From Nesterenkonia ebinurensis (GTDB lineage: Bacteria > Actinomycetota > Actinomycetes > Actinomycetales > Micrococcaceae): a DNA stretch of 64,000 bases. The translations under genes were made by a program, and so were the position numbers. The DNA lies in the NCBI RefSeq assembly GCF_008711175.1, contig NZ_VWNF01000047.1, forward strand, positions 62,001 through 126,000. Reading direction: 5' to 3'. Below are positions 17,813 through 26,349 of the stretch, one piece after another (position 1 is the first letter of the stretch; every line of letters begins with the position of its first letter). Below the pieces are notes generated by a model, which was not told the origin of the DNA, ran no database searches, and saw only the letters and a list, made by a program, of their open reading frames with translations.

Positions 17813-18499
17813 ATGTGCCCGCTGAGCTTGGGAAACTCGTCAGCAAAAGTTCCCACAGAATTTACAGAACTGCTGGAGTTCTTAGGCTCCAGGCCCCAGC
17901 CGGCGGTGGTCTTCTATGCCCCAGACGGTGCTCGCATTGAGCTTTCGGGCCGAGTGCTCGGCAATTGGGCCGCCAAGCTGATCGGCTTGTTCGCTGATGA
18001 GCCGGGGCTTGCTCCTGGTGAGCAAGTGGTGCTGGACACCGCGGTGCATTGGAAGGCCGCAGCTGTGCTCCTTGCCGCCGGCACGATGGGCACAGGGGTC
18101 AGCCTGGGCGCAGAGAACGACGACGCCGTCCTGGTGATCACCGACCGGCCGGGTGAGTGGACCAGCAGCCAGACCCTGGGGGATGCCGAATTAGCTGCAC
18201 TCAGCCACGGGATGCTAGACGTCTCGTTCGAGGAGGCCACCGGTGAGCAGCTGGAAGCCTGGGTACTGGACATCTCCGCAGAGGTGCGCCAGCAGCCTGA
18301 TCAGCTGATGTTTCCACTGCCTTCGACTCCTCTACCAGAGACTGCTGGAACAGGAGATCCGCTGCTGGTCACCCAGTGGACCGCGGAAACCTATCCCCAG
18401 ATGCTGGGCACCTGGGCGGCCGGCGGCGTCGTTGTACTGTGCGATGGTGAGCCCAGCGGTGAACTGCGCAAGCAGATCCGCCGCAACGAGGGGATTTAA
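17813..18499 (+). CDS. TIGR03089 family protein
   Basis: A 228-aa actinobacterial protein of the TIGR03089 family, which looks like the first part of an AMP-binding (acyl-adenylating) enzyme without the catalytic core. Seen here: TELLEFLGSRPQPAVVFYAPDGARIELSGRVLGNWAAKL and later GDPLLVTQWTAETYPQMLGTWAAGGVVVLCD. Function unknown. GGAAGG lies 12 nt before the ATG at 17813. Divergent from whiB2; converges on the GtrA gene, from whose stop it is 3 nt away. Confidence 0.85.
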   Translation: MCPLSLGNSSAKVPTEFTELLEFLGSRPQPAVVFYAPDGARIELSGRVLGNWAAKLIGLFADEPGLAPGEQVVLDTAVHWKAAAVLLAAGTMGTGVSLGAENDDAVLVITDRPGEWTSSQTLGDAELAALSHGMLDVSFEEATGEQLEAWVLDISAEVRQQPDQLMFPLPSTPLPETAGTGDPLLVTQWTAETYPQMLGTWAAGGVVVLCDGEPSGELRKQIRRNEGI

Positions 18500-18502
18500 C
18501 GT

Positions 18503-19093
18503 CTAGGTTTCATCGGCGTTTTTAGGCGTGAGAGCCGGTCCTGCCTCCGGTCGAGAGCCGAACGGGGTCTCCTGACCTGGCCCGCCGGCGGGACCAGCAC
18601 TGTCGGTGTAGGGCGCGGCTTGGGCTGCGGCTTTGACTGTGTCAGCGTCGCCGGTCCCGGTGAAGACCCAGAACTTATAGGCCACGAACCGGAAGACCAT
18701 AGCCAGGCCCATGCCGATGATCGAGCCGGAGACGAAGGAGGCCAGCTCGCTGGTCAGGCCCAGGATGTAGTAGCTGAAGGCCACGCAGCCGGACATGATG
18801 AGCAGCCCGATCAGATTCATCAGGATGAACATCGTCAGTTCGCGCATCCGGGTGCGGGTGCGCTGGTGCCGGAAGGTCCAGTAGCGGTTGCCCAGCCAGG
18901 AGAAGACGGTGGCCACGGCCACCGAGATGGCCTTGGACTTCACGTGGGAGTCATCCATGGGCCCGGTGATCAGCCAGATGAAGATGGCGGAGTCAATCAC
19001 GAAAGCCACCGCGCCCACAGTGCCGAATCTGGCCAGTTCCCGCCACAGCAGGCGGAACAGGCCCACTCCGCGGTCCCACAAGGATTTGATCAC
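18503..19093 (-). CDS. GtrA-like flippase family protein
   Basis: A 196-aa protein with four membrane helices in residues 20-145 (RFGTVGAVAFVIDSAIFIW, VATVFSWLGNRYWTF, LTMFILMNLIGLLIM, GLAMVFRFVAYKFWVF), the GtrA pattern including NRYWTF and the ending KFWVF. Such proteins move or help make undecaprenyl-linked sugars for wall polysaccharide. The tail is disordered. The GTG start at 19093 has only a weak Shine-Dalgarno. It lies 63 nt behind the LCP gene, consistent with a wall-glycan role. Confidence 0.88.
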   Translation of the reverse strand: MIKSLWDRGVGLFRLLWRELARFGTVGAVAFVIDSAIFIWLITGPMDDSHVKSKAISVAVATVFSWLGNRYWTFRHQRTRTRMRELTMFILMNLIGLLIMSGCVAFSYYILGLTSELASFVSGSIIGMGLAMVFRFVAYKFWVFTGTGDADTVKAAAQAAPYTDSAGPAGGPGQETPFGSRPEAGPALTPKNADET

Positions 19094-19156
19094 CGGGCGA
19101 TGTTACCAGTGTTGGTGGTGCGCTTTCCGCCGGCATGCTCGGCTTCGCCTCGCACC

Positions 19157-20815
19157 TCACCCAGCGGAACAGTCACCATTGGTGCTGGCGGCCTGCTCCA
19201 GGATGCCGGTCTCGCCGCGCTGCTGGGCCTCGATGAGGTACACCTCGGTCAGCGGCGAGCCGTCGGGCTGGGTGAGCTCAACCGGGTCTGCGGTCTCCTG
19301 CTCCCCGGGCTCGTCCTCCGCCACGGCCTCATCGGTATGCTCCGGGGTGGGACCGGGCGGCGCGCCCTCCGGGTCAACGGCCTCCTCCGGGGAGTCGGGC
19401 TCGGTCTGGGCCTCGGGCTCCTCGGCGGTCGGGGCCTCGTCGTGATCTCCCTCATTGGCCATCAGTTCATCCAGCCGGGCATAAATCTGGTCGAAATCCG
19501 GGTAGGTGGAGAACAGCTCCCCAGCGGTGCCGAAATCGGGCGCGCCCAAGGTCAGCCGCTGCGGAGTGTGCTGCTGGGCGTCCGCAGCAAGATCAAGCAG
19601 GCTGCCCAGCTGAGCCTGAGGCAGGTCAGTCTCCACGATGTTCTCCCCGGCCCCCATGATTTCGGTGAACCGGGTGAGCAGTGTCTGCGGGGTGAACTGC
19701 CCGATCATCGCCTGCTGAACACACTGCTGGCGCTGGATGCGGTTGAAGTCGTTGCTGTAGTCGCGGGAACGGGCAAAGGAAAGAGCATCCGTTCCGTCCA
19801 GCTCCAGAGTGCCAGGCTCGAACCAGCGATTACCCCATTGGTTGGTCTCCGGGTGGCGGCCCCGGTAGGGCACCCAACCGCCCGACTCCACGGTGATCCC
19901 GCCCATCGCGTCAATGAGCTCGGAGAACCCGCCCATATCCACCATCACATAGCCGTGGATGGCCAGGTCCAGGGTACCGGAGGCGGCGTCCATCATGGCG
20001 GCCGCACCGGGATCCTGGGCCTCCGGATAGAGGTGGCTGTAACTGTTGTGCACCTCGGTGTAGAGGAAGTTGATGATGCACTCATTGCCGCAGTTGTAGC
20101 CGTTGGGGTAGATATCCCGCATCGGGGAGCCTTCGGCGAACTGGGCGTTCTGGAAGTTGCGCGGGATGGAGACGATGATGGTCTCGGAGGTGGCCTGGTT
20201 GACCGAGACCACGTGGATGGAGTCCGGGCGCAGGCCCTCCCGGCCCTCGCCCGCATCGGCGCCCAGCAGCAGGAAGTTGTAGCGGCCATCCTCAGCCTCC
20301 ACCGCTGAGCCTGCTCCGAAGATTCCGGCCAGGGCGTGCCGGGCGTCGTTGAGCATATGGGCGGCATAGGCCAGTCCGCCTGAGGTCAGCGTGGTGAACA
20401 GGATCAGCAGCACCGCGATGATTGGTTTGAAACCGGGTGCCAGCTGGCCGAAGCGGATGAGCCGAAAGGTGTCCAGCCACAGGATCAGCCAGCCGATCGC
20501 CAGGGCGACCAGGATGATGGAGCCGGCCCACATGATGAACGGCTGGGTCAGGGCGGTCAGCAGCACTGAGCGCATGGTGAAGTACATGGTGATGCCCAGC
20601 AGCAGGGTGAACCAGCAGCCCACGGTGACCGCCAGCGCCAGTCGGCCCAGGCCACGGGAGCCGGCGGCGATCTGTGCTCCACCGGGGATGAACAGGGTCA
20701 GCGCGGTGAGGATGGACGCGCGCTTGGTGCGCTCACGAGCGCTGGCGGCCCGCGGGTTGCGCAGCACATCATTCTGGCCACGGAACTCGTGATAGGTGAT
20801 GGTGGGAGCGATCAT
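19157..20815 (-). CDS. LytR-CpsA-Psr (LCP) family wall-polymer ligase
   Basis: A 552-aa membrane-anchored LCP protein, expected to transfer lipid-linked glycopolymers onto peptidoglycan outside the membrane. Three to four N-terminal helices (to about residue 160) precede the catalytic domain: [53 protein letters not shown], and [20 protein letters not shown] with the conserved Arg residues. The last 100 residues are acidic and Pro/Glu-rich. Its start overlaps the purE stop by 4 nt, so it is read with purK-purE. Confidence 0.93.
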   Translation of the reverse strand: MIAPTITYHEFRGQNDVLRNPRAASARERTKRASILTALTLFIPGGAQIAAGSRGLGRLALAVTVGCWFTLLLGITMYFTMRSVLLTALTQPFIMWAGSIILVALAIGWLILWLDTFRLIRFGQLAPGFKPIIAVLLILFTTLTSGGLAYAAHMLNDARHALAGIFGAGSAVEAEDGRYNFLLLGADAGEGREGLRPDSIHVVSVNQATSETIIVSIPRNFQNAQFAEGSPMRDIYPNGYNCGNECIINFLYTEVHNSYSHLYPEAQDPGAAAMMDAASGTLDLAIHGYVMVDMGGFSELIDAMGGITVESGGWVPYRGRHPETNQWGNRWFEPGTLELDGTDALSFARSRDYSNDFNRIQRQQCVQQAMIGQFTPQTLLTRFTEIMGAGENIVETDLPQAQLGSLLDLAADAQQHTPQRLTLGAPDFGTAGELFSTYPDFDQIYARLDELMANEGDHDEAPTAEEPEAQTEPDSPEEAVDPEGAPPGPTPEHTDEAVAEDEPGEQETADPVELTQPDGSPLTEVYLIEAQQRGETGILEQAASTNGDCSAG

Positions 20816-21390
20816 CTCCGCGGACGGCAGCCCTTCATCTCAGCCGCTTCGGCGCGCAGGGCCTCTCCTTTGGCGTGGGCTTGGGCGGAAAGCTCGGCCT
20901 GAAAATCTATCAGTTGGGCACGGAGCTGCGCTGCGGCGTCGTCGTTTCCTGCCGCCAGAGTGCGTACGGCCAGCAGACCTGCGTTGCGGGCCCCACCCAC
21001 CGAGACAGTGGCCACCGGCACGCCTGCGGGCATCTGCACAATCGAGAGCAGCGAATCCATCCCGTCCAGATGTTTCAGAGGCACTGGTACACCAATCACC
21101 GGAAGCGGGGTGACTGAGGCCAGCATGCCGGGCAGGTGCGCTGCTCCCCCGGCGCCGGCAATGATCACCCGCAGGCCGCGGGTGTGGGCCTGCTTGCCGT
21201 AGTCGATCATCTCGGCGGCCATCCGGTGGGCGGAGACCACGTCGGCCTCAAAGGGGATGCCGAACTCTTCCAGTGCCTCGGCGGCGGCTTTCATCACCGG
21301 CCAGTCGGAGTTGGAGCCCATCACGAGCCCGACCTGGGGCGCGGTGCCCGTCTTTGTAGCTGTCCCTGGGGCTGCGGTATCTGCGCTCAT
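20812..21390 (-). CDS. purE: 5-(Carboxyamino)imidazole ribonucleotide mutase
   Basis: A 192-aa class I PurE that moves the carboxylate of N5-CAIR to C4 in purine synthesis. Motifs: [27 protein letters not shown] with the catalytic His, [12 protein letters not shown] and [30 protein letters not shown]. The N-terminal 19 residues and C-terminal tail exceed the family core (about 160 aa). Overlaps purK and the LCP gene by 4 nt each. Confidence 0.96.
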   Translation of the reverse strand: MSADTAAPGTATKTGTAPQVGLVMGSNSDWPVMKAAAEALEEFGIPFEADVVSAHRMAAEMIDYGKQAHTRGLRVIIAGAGGAAHLPGMLASVTPLPVIGVPVPLKHLDGMDSLLSIVQMPAGVPVATVSVGGARNAGLLAVRTLAAGNDDAAAQLRAQLIDFQAELSAQAHAKGEALRAEAAEMKGCRPRR

Positions 21391-22706
21391 TCTTCCTCCT
21401 CGCCTTCGGTGAGGATCTGAGCCACCTCTGCGGCAGTCTGGCGGACCCGGTGCAGCCGGCTGCGGGTGGCCTCAAAACTCTCGTGGGGGTTGGTGGTCTG
21501 GGAGAGAATATTCACGTGCCCGATCTTGCGGCCGGGCTTGGGCTCCTTGCCGTAGAGGTGAATCTTGGAGACCCCGGATCGGCGCATCGCGGCGTGGACC
21601 GCAGAGTGCAGGTCCTGATTGACTCCGCCGAGCAGGTTCTTCATCACCACATAGCCGCCGGCCCCGCCAGCCACTGAGGTCGCGCCCAGGGGCAGGTTGA
21701 GCACCGCCCGCAGGTGCTGCTCGAACTGGCTGGTCACTGAGCCGTCGATGGTCCAGTGTCCGGAGTTGTGCGGACGCATGGCCAGTTCGTTGACGTAGAG
21801 TCCAGCAGGCATATCGGTGCTGGTGTCAGTCTCAGAGACTTCAAAAAGCTCCACGGCCAGCATCCCGGTGACTCCGAGCTTCTCGGCGATGGTGGTGGCA
21901 ATGCGCTCGGCCTCGGCCAGATGGGCCGGTGAGGTGCGCGGAGCCGGAGCGATCACCTCATCGCAGACCCCATCGGTCTGGTTTGATTCCACCACCGGGT
22001 AGGCCGCGGTGGAGCCTGAGGCCCGGCGGGCCACCTGGGCGGAGAGTTCCCGGGTGCAGGGCACCCTCTGTTCGGCGAGCAGGCCGGTGCCAGCGTCCTT
22101 GGCGCGCTGGAACCAACTGGCGACGTCGTCAGAACCCGTGGCGGCCGCGGCGTCCTCGATGAGCATCACACCTTTGCCGTCGTAGCCGCCGCGCGGGGTT
22201 TTGAGCACCACCGGCCAGCCCACGGAGTTCCCCAAGCTGATCAGGTCATCGGGGGTGTGCACCTGCGCCCACTGCGGGTTGGGCAGGCCGAGGTCCTCCA
22301 CCGCACGGCGCATGGCCAGCTTGTCCTGGGCGTAAATGAGCGCCTCGGGGGTGGGATTCATGGTGATTCCGGCTTCGGCGAGCACAGAGAGCACCTCAGC
22401 GGGGACATGCTCGTGGTCGAAGGTGATGGCGTCCAGGCCTTCAGCAAAGGCCAGCACGTCCTGAGGGCTGCGGTAGTCGCCGATAGTGGTGTGCGGGATG
22501 ACCTGGGCGGCCGATGCAGTCTCGGAGCCGGCCAGCAGGTGCAGCTCGATGCCGAGCTCCACGGCGGCCGGGGCCATCATGCGGGCCAGCTGGCCGTCGC
22601 CGAGCACGCCCACCTTGGGCACAGTTCCGGACCCTTCGGCGCGTGTATGCGTCGCCGTCTCTCGGCCGGCTGCTGTGGCGCTGGCCTTCACACCTGAAGT
22701 ATTCAC
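21387..22706 (-). CDS. purK: N5-carboxyaminoimidazole ribonucleotide synthase
   Basis: A 439-aa ATP-grasp enzyme that carboxylates AIR with bicarbonate and ATP. Seen: [45 protein letters not shown] and [16 protein letters not shown]. The first 28 residues are not part of the usual PurK, which begins at the (P)KVGVLG segment: they are the translation of a family-2 palindromic repeat (22622-22703). The GTG at 22706 follows GGGGGA closely; a matching ACTGTG recurs at the ancestral start position (22622), suggesting the repeat was inserted into the start region and duplicated it. Confidence 0.94.
   Translation of the reverse strand: MNTSGVKASATAAGRETATHTRAEGSGTVPKVGVLGDGQLARMMAPAAVELGIELHLLAGSETASAAQVIPHTTIGDYRSPQDVLAFAEGLDAITFDHEHVPAEVLSVLAEAGITMNPTPEALIYAQDKLAMRRAVEDLGLPNPQWAQVHTPDDLISLGNSVGWPVVLKTPRGGYDGKGVMLIEDAAAATGSDDVASWFQRAKDAGTGLLAEQRVPCTRELSAQVARRASGSTAAYPVVESNQTDGVCDEVIAPAPRTSPAHLAEAERIATTIAEKLGVTGMLAVELFEVSETDTSTDMPAGLYVNELAMRPHNSGHWTIDGSVTSQFEQHLRAVLNLPLGATSVAGGAGGYVVMKNLLGGVNQDLHSAVHAAMRRSGVSKIHLYGKEPKPGRKIGHVNILSQTTNPHESFEATRSRLHRVRQTAAEVAQILTEGEEEE
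22622..22703 (-). repeat. Palindromic repeat family 2, in-frame copy at the N-terminus of purK
   Basis: Reads TTCAGGTGTGAAGGCC, then GCCGGCCGAGAGACGGCG on the minus strand, matching the copy before the carboxylase alpha gene (34817-34915). Flanked by CACAGTTCC (22620-22628) and CACAGTCCC (22704-22712), 8 of 9 identical on the plus strand. Confidence 0.75.
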
Positions 22707-22840
22707 AGTCCCCCATTATGCGCGCTGAGACTGATCACCTGCTAAAGCGCAACGCCACCAGGGACCGCACTCGGCGAATACGCAGACTCCGAGGCTACTG
22801 TGGTGAGGGCGGTCGCCAGTCGAGGAAGGAAGGATCAACC

Positions 22841-23962
22841 ATGGCACGGTTCGTGGTGACATTCGACACCCCGGATACGTCAGTGCTGCAGGACGAGGCC
22901 CCAGGGCTGCTCAGCTCACATGGCTTCTCCACGGAGACCTACTTCCCCCGCCTGGGCATCGGCGTGGTGGAGGGGGAGTCCGGGCAGCTGGAGTCTTTCA
23001 GCACCCGATGCCGGGAGCAGAACCGCCCGATGAGCTTCGCCCCGGAGCTGACCTACTACGCCATCACTGACTCTGCTGTCAGGCAGTTTACCGACACCGC
23101 GGAACTGACCTGGGGGCTGCAGGCCATCGGGATCACCACCGCGCAGGAAGCCGGGCACGCCGGCGCCGGGGTGCGGGTGGCAGTGCTGGACACCGGCTTC
23201 GACGCTGACCACCCGGACTTCGCCACCAGGAGTGTGGTCGCAGAGTCTTTTGTGGACGGTGAGGGGCCGGCCGACGCCCATGGCCACGGAACCCACTGCA
23301 TCGGCACTGCCTGCGGCCCCTGGCGGCCGGAGACCGGACCGGGGTACGGGGTGGCTTCGGAAGCTGAGATCTACTCGGGCAAGGTGCTCGGTGATGATGG
23401 ATCCGGCTCGGACACTTCGATCCTGGCTGGCATCGACTGGGCTCTGCAGCACGACTGCCAGATCATCTCCATGTCGCTGGGCGCTGATGTGCCTGAGGTG
23501 CACCCGCCCTATGTGGCCGCCGGACGCCGTGCGTTGGAGAGCGGGTCGCTGATCATCGCTGCCGCCGGGAACAACGCGCAACGCAGCGCGGGCGACTACG
23601 GGTTCGTCGGGGCGCCGGCGAACAGTCCGCACATCATGGCCGTGGCGGCTGTGGACGCGCAGCTGCGCACTGCTGACTTCTCCGCCCGCTCACTCCCCGA
23701 GGAGGGAGGTGAGGTGAATCTCGCAGCTCCCGGTGTGGAGGTTCATTCCGCCTGGCCCGGCGCAGAGCGCCACCGCAGCATCAGCGGCACTTCGATGGCC
23801 ACTCCCCATGTGGCAGGCATCGCCGCTCTGATCTGCGGGGTCAGTGAGCTCCGCGGGGAGGAGCTGTGGGAGCGACTGGTCGATCACGCCGCAGCGCTCG
23901 ATGATGAGGCCGCCGAGGATATCGGGGCCGGGCTGGCCAGGGTTCCGGACGGGCAGGACTGA
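22841..23962 (+). CDS. Subtilisin-like serine protease (S8 family), apparently without signal peptide
   Basis: A 373-aa S8 peptidase. The catalytic triad is visible: Asp in VAVLDTGFDADHPDF, His in AHGHGTHCIGTA, Ser in ISGTSMATPHVAGIAAL; the oxyanion Asn is in IAAAGNNAQ. The first 100 residues (starting MARFVVTFDTPDTSVL) contain a propeptide-like region, but there is no hydrophobic signal sequence, so a cytoplasmic or non-classically exported enzyme is likely. The ATG at 22841 follows GGAAGGAAGG. Followed 25 nt later by a small partner gene. Confidence 0.92.
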   Translation: MARFVVTFDTPDTSVLQDEAPGLLSSHGFSTETYFPRLGIGVVEGESGQLESFSTRCREQNRPMSFAPELTYYAITDSAVRQFTDTAELTWGLQAIGITTAQEAGHAGAGVRVAVLDTGFDADHPDFATRSVVAESFVDGEGPADAHGHGTHCIGTACGPWRPETGPGYGVASEAEIYSGKVLGDDGSGSDTSILAGIDWALQHDCQIISMSLGADVPEVHPPYVAAGRRALESGSLIIAAAGNNAQRSAGDYGFVGAPANSPHIMAVAAVDAQLRTADFSARSLPEEGGEVNLAAPGVEVHSAWPGAERHRSISGTSMATPHVAGIAALICGVSELRGEELWERLVDHAAALDDEAAEDIGAGLARVPDGQD

Positions 23963-23987
23963 CCAGGAGCGCTCAGGGGCACCGGAT

Positions 23988-24245
23988 ATGGCCGAGCAGG
24001 AATGGGTGATCACCGTGGCGGATGCTGACCTCTATCGTATCGACGAGGTGGTTGCTGAGCTGGCGGCCGCAGGACTGAAGGTCGAGCGCGTGCTGTCCGC
24101 TCTGGGCCAGGTCACCGGGCGCACAGAGCTGACGGGCCAGGCCGAGGGCTCGACCCGTCAGATGCTTGCCGCTGTCGACGGCATCGCCTCGGTCGACGTC
24201 TCCAGGCGTCACCGTCTCAGACCGCCCGACTCGGAGGTGCAGTAG
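23988..24245 (+). CDS. Small protease-associated domain protein (inhibitor I9/propeptide-like)
   Basis: An 85-aa protein starting MAEQEWVITVADADLYRID. Its predicted beta-alpha-beta-beta-alpha-beta pattern, with VVAELAAAGLKVERVLSALGQVTG and VDGIASVDVSRRHRL, matches the small proteins often found beside S8 proteases and wrongly named ketohydroxyglutarate aldolase in databases. The ferredoxin-like fold resembles the I9 propeptide/inhibitor of subtilisins. AGGGG precedes the ATG. Probably a chaperone or inhibitor of the neighbouring protease (inference from fold pattern and linkage). Confidence 0.7.
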   Translation: MAEQEWVITVADADLYRIDEVVAELAAAGLKVERVLSALGQVTGRTELTGQAEGSTRQMLAAVDGIASVDVSRRHRLRPPDSEVQ

Positions 24246-24246
24246 G

Positions 24247-24780
24247 TTACTCGCCTGTGGTCCCGTCGAGGGATTCGCGGATGAGGTCGGCGTGGCCGTT
24301 GTGGCGGGCGTACTCCTCGATCATATGGATGAGGATCCAGCGCAGGGAGACCTGTCCGCCGCTGTGCATCTGACGCACCGCCAGCTGCTCCAGGCCGCCG
24401 TCAGCGAGCGCCTCCTCCAGCAGTTGGCGGGAACGGAGGACGGCGCGCTCCCACAGGTCGAACAGTTCCTCAGGGCTGTTCTCGACGGCGGAGTTCCAGT
24501 CCCAGTCCGCATCGGATCCCCAGTCCACATCTTTCCAGTACTCCGCGTCTGGGTTGCCGTGCAGAACCACAGAGAACCAGTTGTCCTCCACCAGGGCCAG
24601 GTGCTTGAGCATCCCGGCCAGGGTCATACTGCTGGGCGGCAGCGGCGTGTTCAGCTGATCACCGGTGAGTCCACTGCACTTGATGGTCAGGGTCTGCCGG
24701 TGGAACTCCAAGAAGCCGGTCAGCAGCTCCAGCTCTGTTCCGGAATGCGGGAGATGTGTTCGCTCAGGTGCCTGCGTCAT
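24247..24780 (-). CDS. DinB family / DUF664 protein
   Basis: A 177-aa four-helix-bundle protein of the DinB/YfiT superfamily, DUF664 branch: LLTGFLEFHRQTLTIKCSGLTGDQL, MTLAGMLKHLALVEDNWF with a metal-binding His, and WILIHMIEEYARHNGHADLIRE with two further His. Members may be metal-dependent transferases using thiols such as mycothiol; the reaction here is unknown. The ATG at 24780 abuts GGGGGGC. Converges on the small protease-partner gene, 1 nt apart. Confidence 0.85.
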   Translation of the reverse strand: MTQAPERTHLPHSGTELELLTGFLEFHRQTLTIKCSGLTGDQLNTPLPPSSMTLAGMLKHLALVEDNWFSVVLHGNPDAEYWKDVDWGSDADWDWNSAVENSPEELFDLWERAVLRSRQLLEEALADGGLEQLAVRQMHSGGQVSLRWILIHMIEEYARHNGHADLIRESLDGTTGE

Positions 24781-24887
24781 GCCCCCCAACTCTATAGTGG
24801 CGGCTCGTTGGAGAGTATGCGCCAGAGGCGGATCTCCGTGAGTGCCCTGTCGCTGTCAGGGGCGAACCTGCAGGATGCCTGCAACAC

Positions 24888-25082
24888 TCAGCCAGCCGCG
24901 ATGAGCCGATCAGCGAGTTCCGTACGCTCGTAGAGGACGTATCTCCCGAATCGGCTCGTCTGGAGAAGCCCCGCACGGGCCAGAGCCCGCAGGTGCTGAT
25001 TCACTGCAGCGGTCGTGACGCCCATGAACAGGGCGATCGCAGTAGACGACGTGCAGCTGATCAGCAACGGGGTCCGCCAGAA
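24888..25082 (-). pseudogene. ArsR-type HTH regulator, C-terminal remnant
   Basis: The minus strand between an in-frame stop near 25083 and the stop at 24888 encodes a winged-helix end typical of ArsR repressors: ALFMGVTTAAVNQHLRALAR, then AGLLQTSRFGRYVLYERTELADRL. No start codon or first helix is present in frame. A different frame just upstream gives ADPVADQL, the usual ArsR N-terminal pattern, so the gene has been broken by a frameshift and truncation. Confidence 0.65.
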
Positions 25083-25093
25083 TCACTTCCTCA

Positions 25094-25320
25094 ATGCCGG
25101 AGCTCTTCCGGACCGTGCCGGAGACCGAGGACGTGAGGCACCTGAAGTTCGTCACCCGCGCCGGCATCGAGAGCTTCCAGACCACGTTCCCCGAGCTAAC
25201 GTTCCACTACTGCGGCAGCACCTTCAACCGCCTACTGGAAATTGCCCGCGACAGCGTCGCCGTCCGCTTCCACGTCGAGAACATGGGCGCGGTGATCGCC
25301 CTGGACAGCCCTGCTCGGGA
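25094..25320 (+). pseudogene. Coding-like fragment of unknown family
   Basis: An open frame from ATG 25094 with strongly GC-rich third positions and a natural-looking protein (RHLKFVTRAGIESFQTTFPE, then FHYCGSTFNRLLEIARDSVA). It loses coding character where it meets the 3' end of the VapC gene at 25321, and nominally runs on to 25387. Probably the remnant of a gene cut by the arrival of the toxin-antitoxin pair. I do not recognise the family. Confidence 0.35.
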
Positions 25321-25743
25321 TCAAGGGATAACATCAACGTACCGCCGATCAGACGAAACAAGAGCCTCGAGGATCTTCGAATCGTAGGTGGCCAGCACCG
25401 CGTTATGGGTGACAGCGAGATTAATGAGCTGGAAGTCTGTGACCTGGCGGAAACCGCGCACTTGGCTCAGATTGACCCGAGCTTTTCGCAGGGTTCCCGT
25501 ATCCGGGAGAAACTGTACTCTGGCGTCGGTGAACAGCCCTTGCACCAAATCAACGGCCTCGGCGAAGGTGCGGTCTCCGGTAGCTGGATTCATCAGCAGA
25601 CGGATAGTTCCGGATTCAGTAACAGGCGTAGTAGCGAAGCGCTCGACAGATTCCAGCCAGGCATGGGCACGGGCGTTGCCCTCGTGCTCGGGATTCAGCA
25701 GGGGCAGCAGAACGTTGACATCAGGAATGTAGAGCGTGGACAC
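25321..25743 (-). CDS. VapC-type PIN-domain toxin
   Basis: A 140-aa PIN-domain ribonuclease of a type II toxin-antitoxin pair. Acidic residues of the active site are in place: Asp in IPDVNVLLPLL, Glu in TPVTESGTIRLL, and Asp in FRQVTDFQLINLAV followed by ATYDSKI. Downstream of its antitoxin with a 6-nt gap, on the same strand. It sits in a decayed patch between the ArsR remnant and glpX, the kind of place such modules insert. Confidence 0.88.
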   Translation of the reverse strand: MSTLYIPDVNVLLPLLNPEHEGNARAHAWLESVERFATTPVTESGTIRLLMNPATGDRTFAEAVDLVQGLFTDARVQFLPDTGTLRKARVNLSQVRGFRQVTDFQLINLAVTHNAVLATYDSKILEALVSSDRRYVDVIP

Positions 25744-25749
25744 GCGAGG

Positions 25750-25986
25750 TCAGTAGTCGATCTCGTCCAGAGCCTCTTCGACCATCTGGTGCGTCACCTT
25801 GTGACCAGGGCGAGGTTCCATCATGGGGAATCCACGGTGACGCGCGCGGACAACCGGGTCGTCTTCGACGTCGATGGCGAACCGGGTCAGATAGGAGATG
25901 GCCTCATCCACACTTATGCCGCGTGACGCCGCATACCGGCGGGCTGCCACCAGAGTAGGCTCATCGATATCCAGCGTGGTCTTCAT
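25750..25986 (-). CDS. VapB-type antitoxin
   Basis: A 78-aa antitoxin: ribbon-helix-helix N-terminus MKTTLDIDEPTLVAARRYAA with SRGISVDEAISYLTRFA, then an extended acidic toxin-binding tail ending EEALDEIDY. Expected to bind its own promoter and neutralise the adjacent PIN toxin. ATG at 25986; the AT-rich stretch TACACCTAG-like region just upstream is the likely autoregulated promoter. Confidence 0.85.
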   Translation of the reverse strand: MKTTLDIDEPTLVAARRYAASRGISVDEAISYLTRFAIDVEDDPVVRARHRGFPMMEPRPGHKVTHQMVEEALDEIDY

Positions 25987-26009
25987 GACACCTAGTATAC
26001 TTCCACGGC

Positions 26010-26231
26010 CTAAACGTCTCGAGTGCCCAACGGACCAAGGGCCTGCATCAGATCCACTGGAACCGTTCGCTGCGTGCCCATATCAGGCAGTCTATCCAGT
26101 GACTTCTCGGGGCTTGACCTGCCCTTGAAACGAGTGACCTTTTTATCAGCCCACGTCACGCTCTTCAATATCCCTACAACAGAAAAGTCGAGACGGTGAC
26201 TCTCATCAGGGTGCTCGCACCTGCAAAGCAC
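26010..26231 (-). CDS. Small hypothetical protein or gene remnant (73 aa)
   Basis: Open frame ending 23 nt before the VapB start, with a hydrophilic product containing ILKSVTWADKKVTRFKG and SLDRLPDMGTQRTVPVDLMQ. It is the only plausible coding content of the 25987-26349 gap. No family recognised. Base composition is lower in GC than neighbours, so it may be foreign or decayed; I see nothing else in 26232-26349. Confidence 0.25.
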   Translation of the reverse strand: MLCRCEHPDESHRLDFSVVGILKSVTWADKKVTRFKGRSSPEKSLDRLPDMGTQRTVPVDLMQALGPLGTRDV

Positions 26232-26349
26232 TCACCAGGAAGTTACGCGGGCCCTTGTGGAGTCCGTGATGAGCCGATCTCTAAAGATCGATGCTGTGAA
26301 TACGGCGGAAAGTTCCGGGAAATAACGCCCTGACCCGGGGCGATACTCC

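Noticed and set aside
18620-20308. 562-codon plus-strand open frame opposite the GtrA and LCP genes
   Set aside because: Gly/Val/His/Leu-rich shadow translation that crosses two well-supported minus-strand genes and their gap.
24910-25185. 91-codon minus-strand open frame over the ArsR remnant
   Set aside because: It uses a different frame from the HTH-encoding stretch; only its ADPVADQL part is meaningful, as the displaced upstream piece of the broken regulator.
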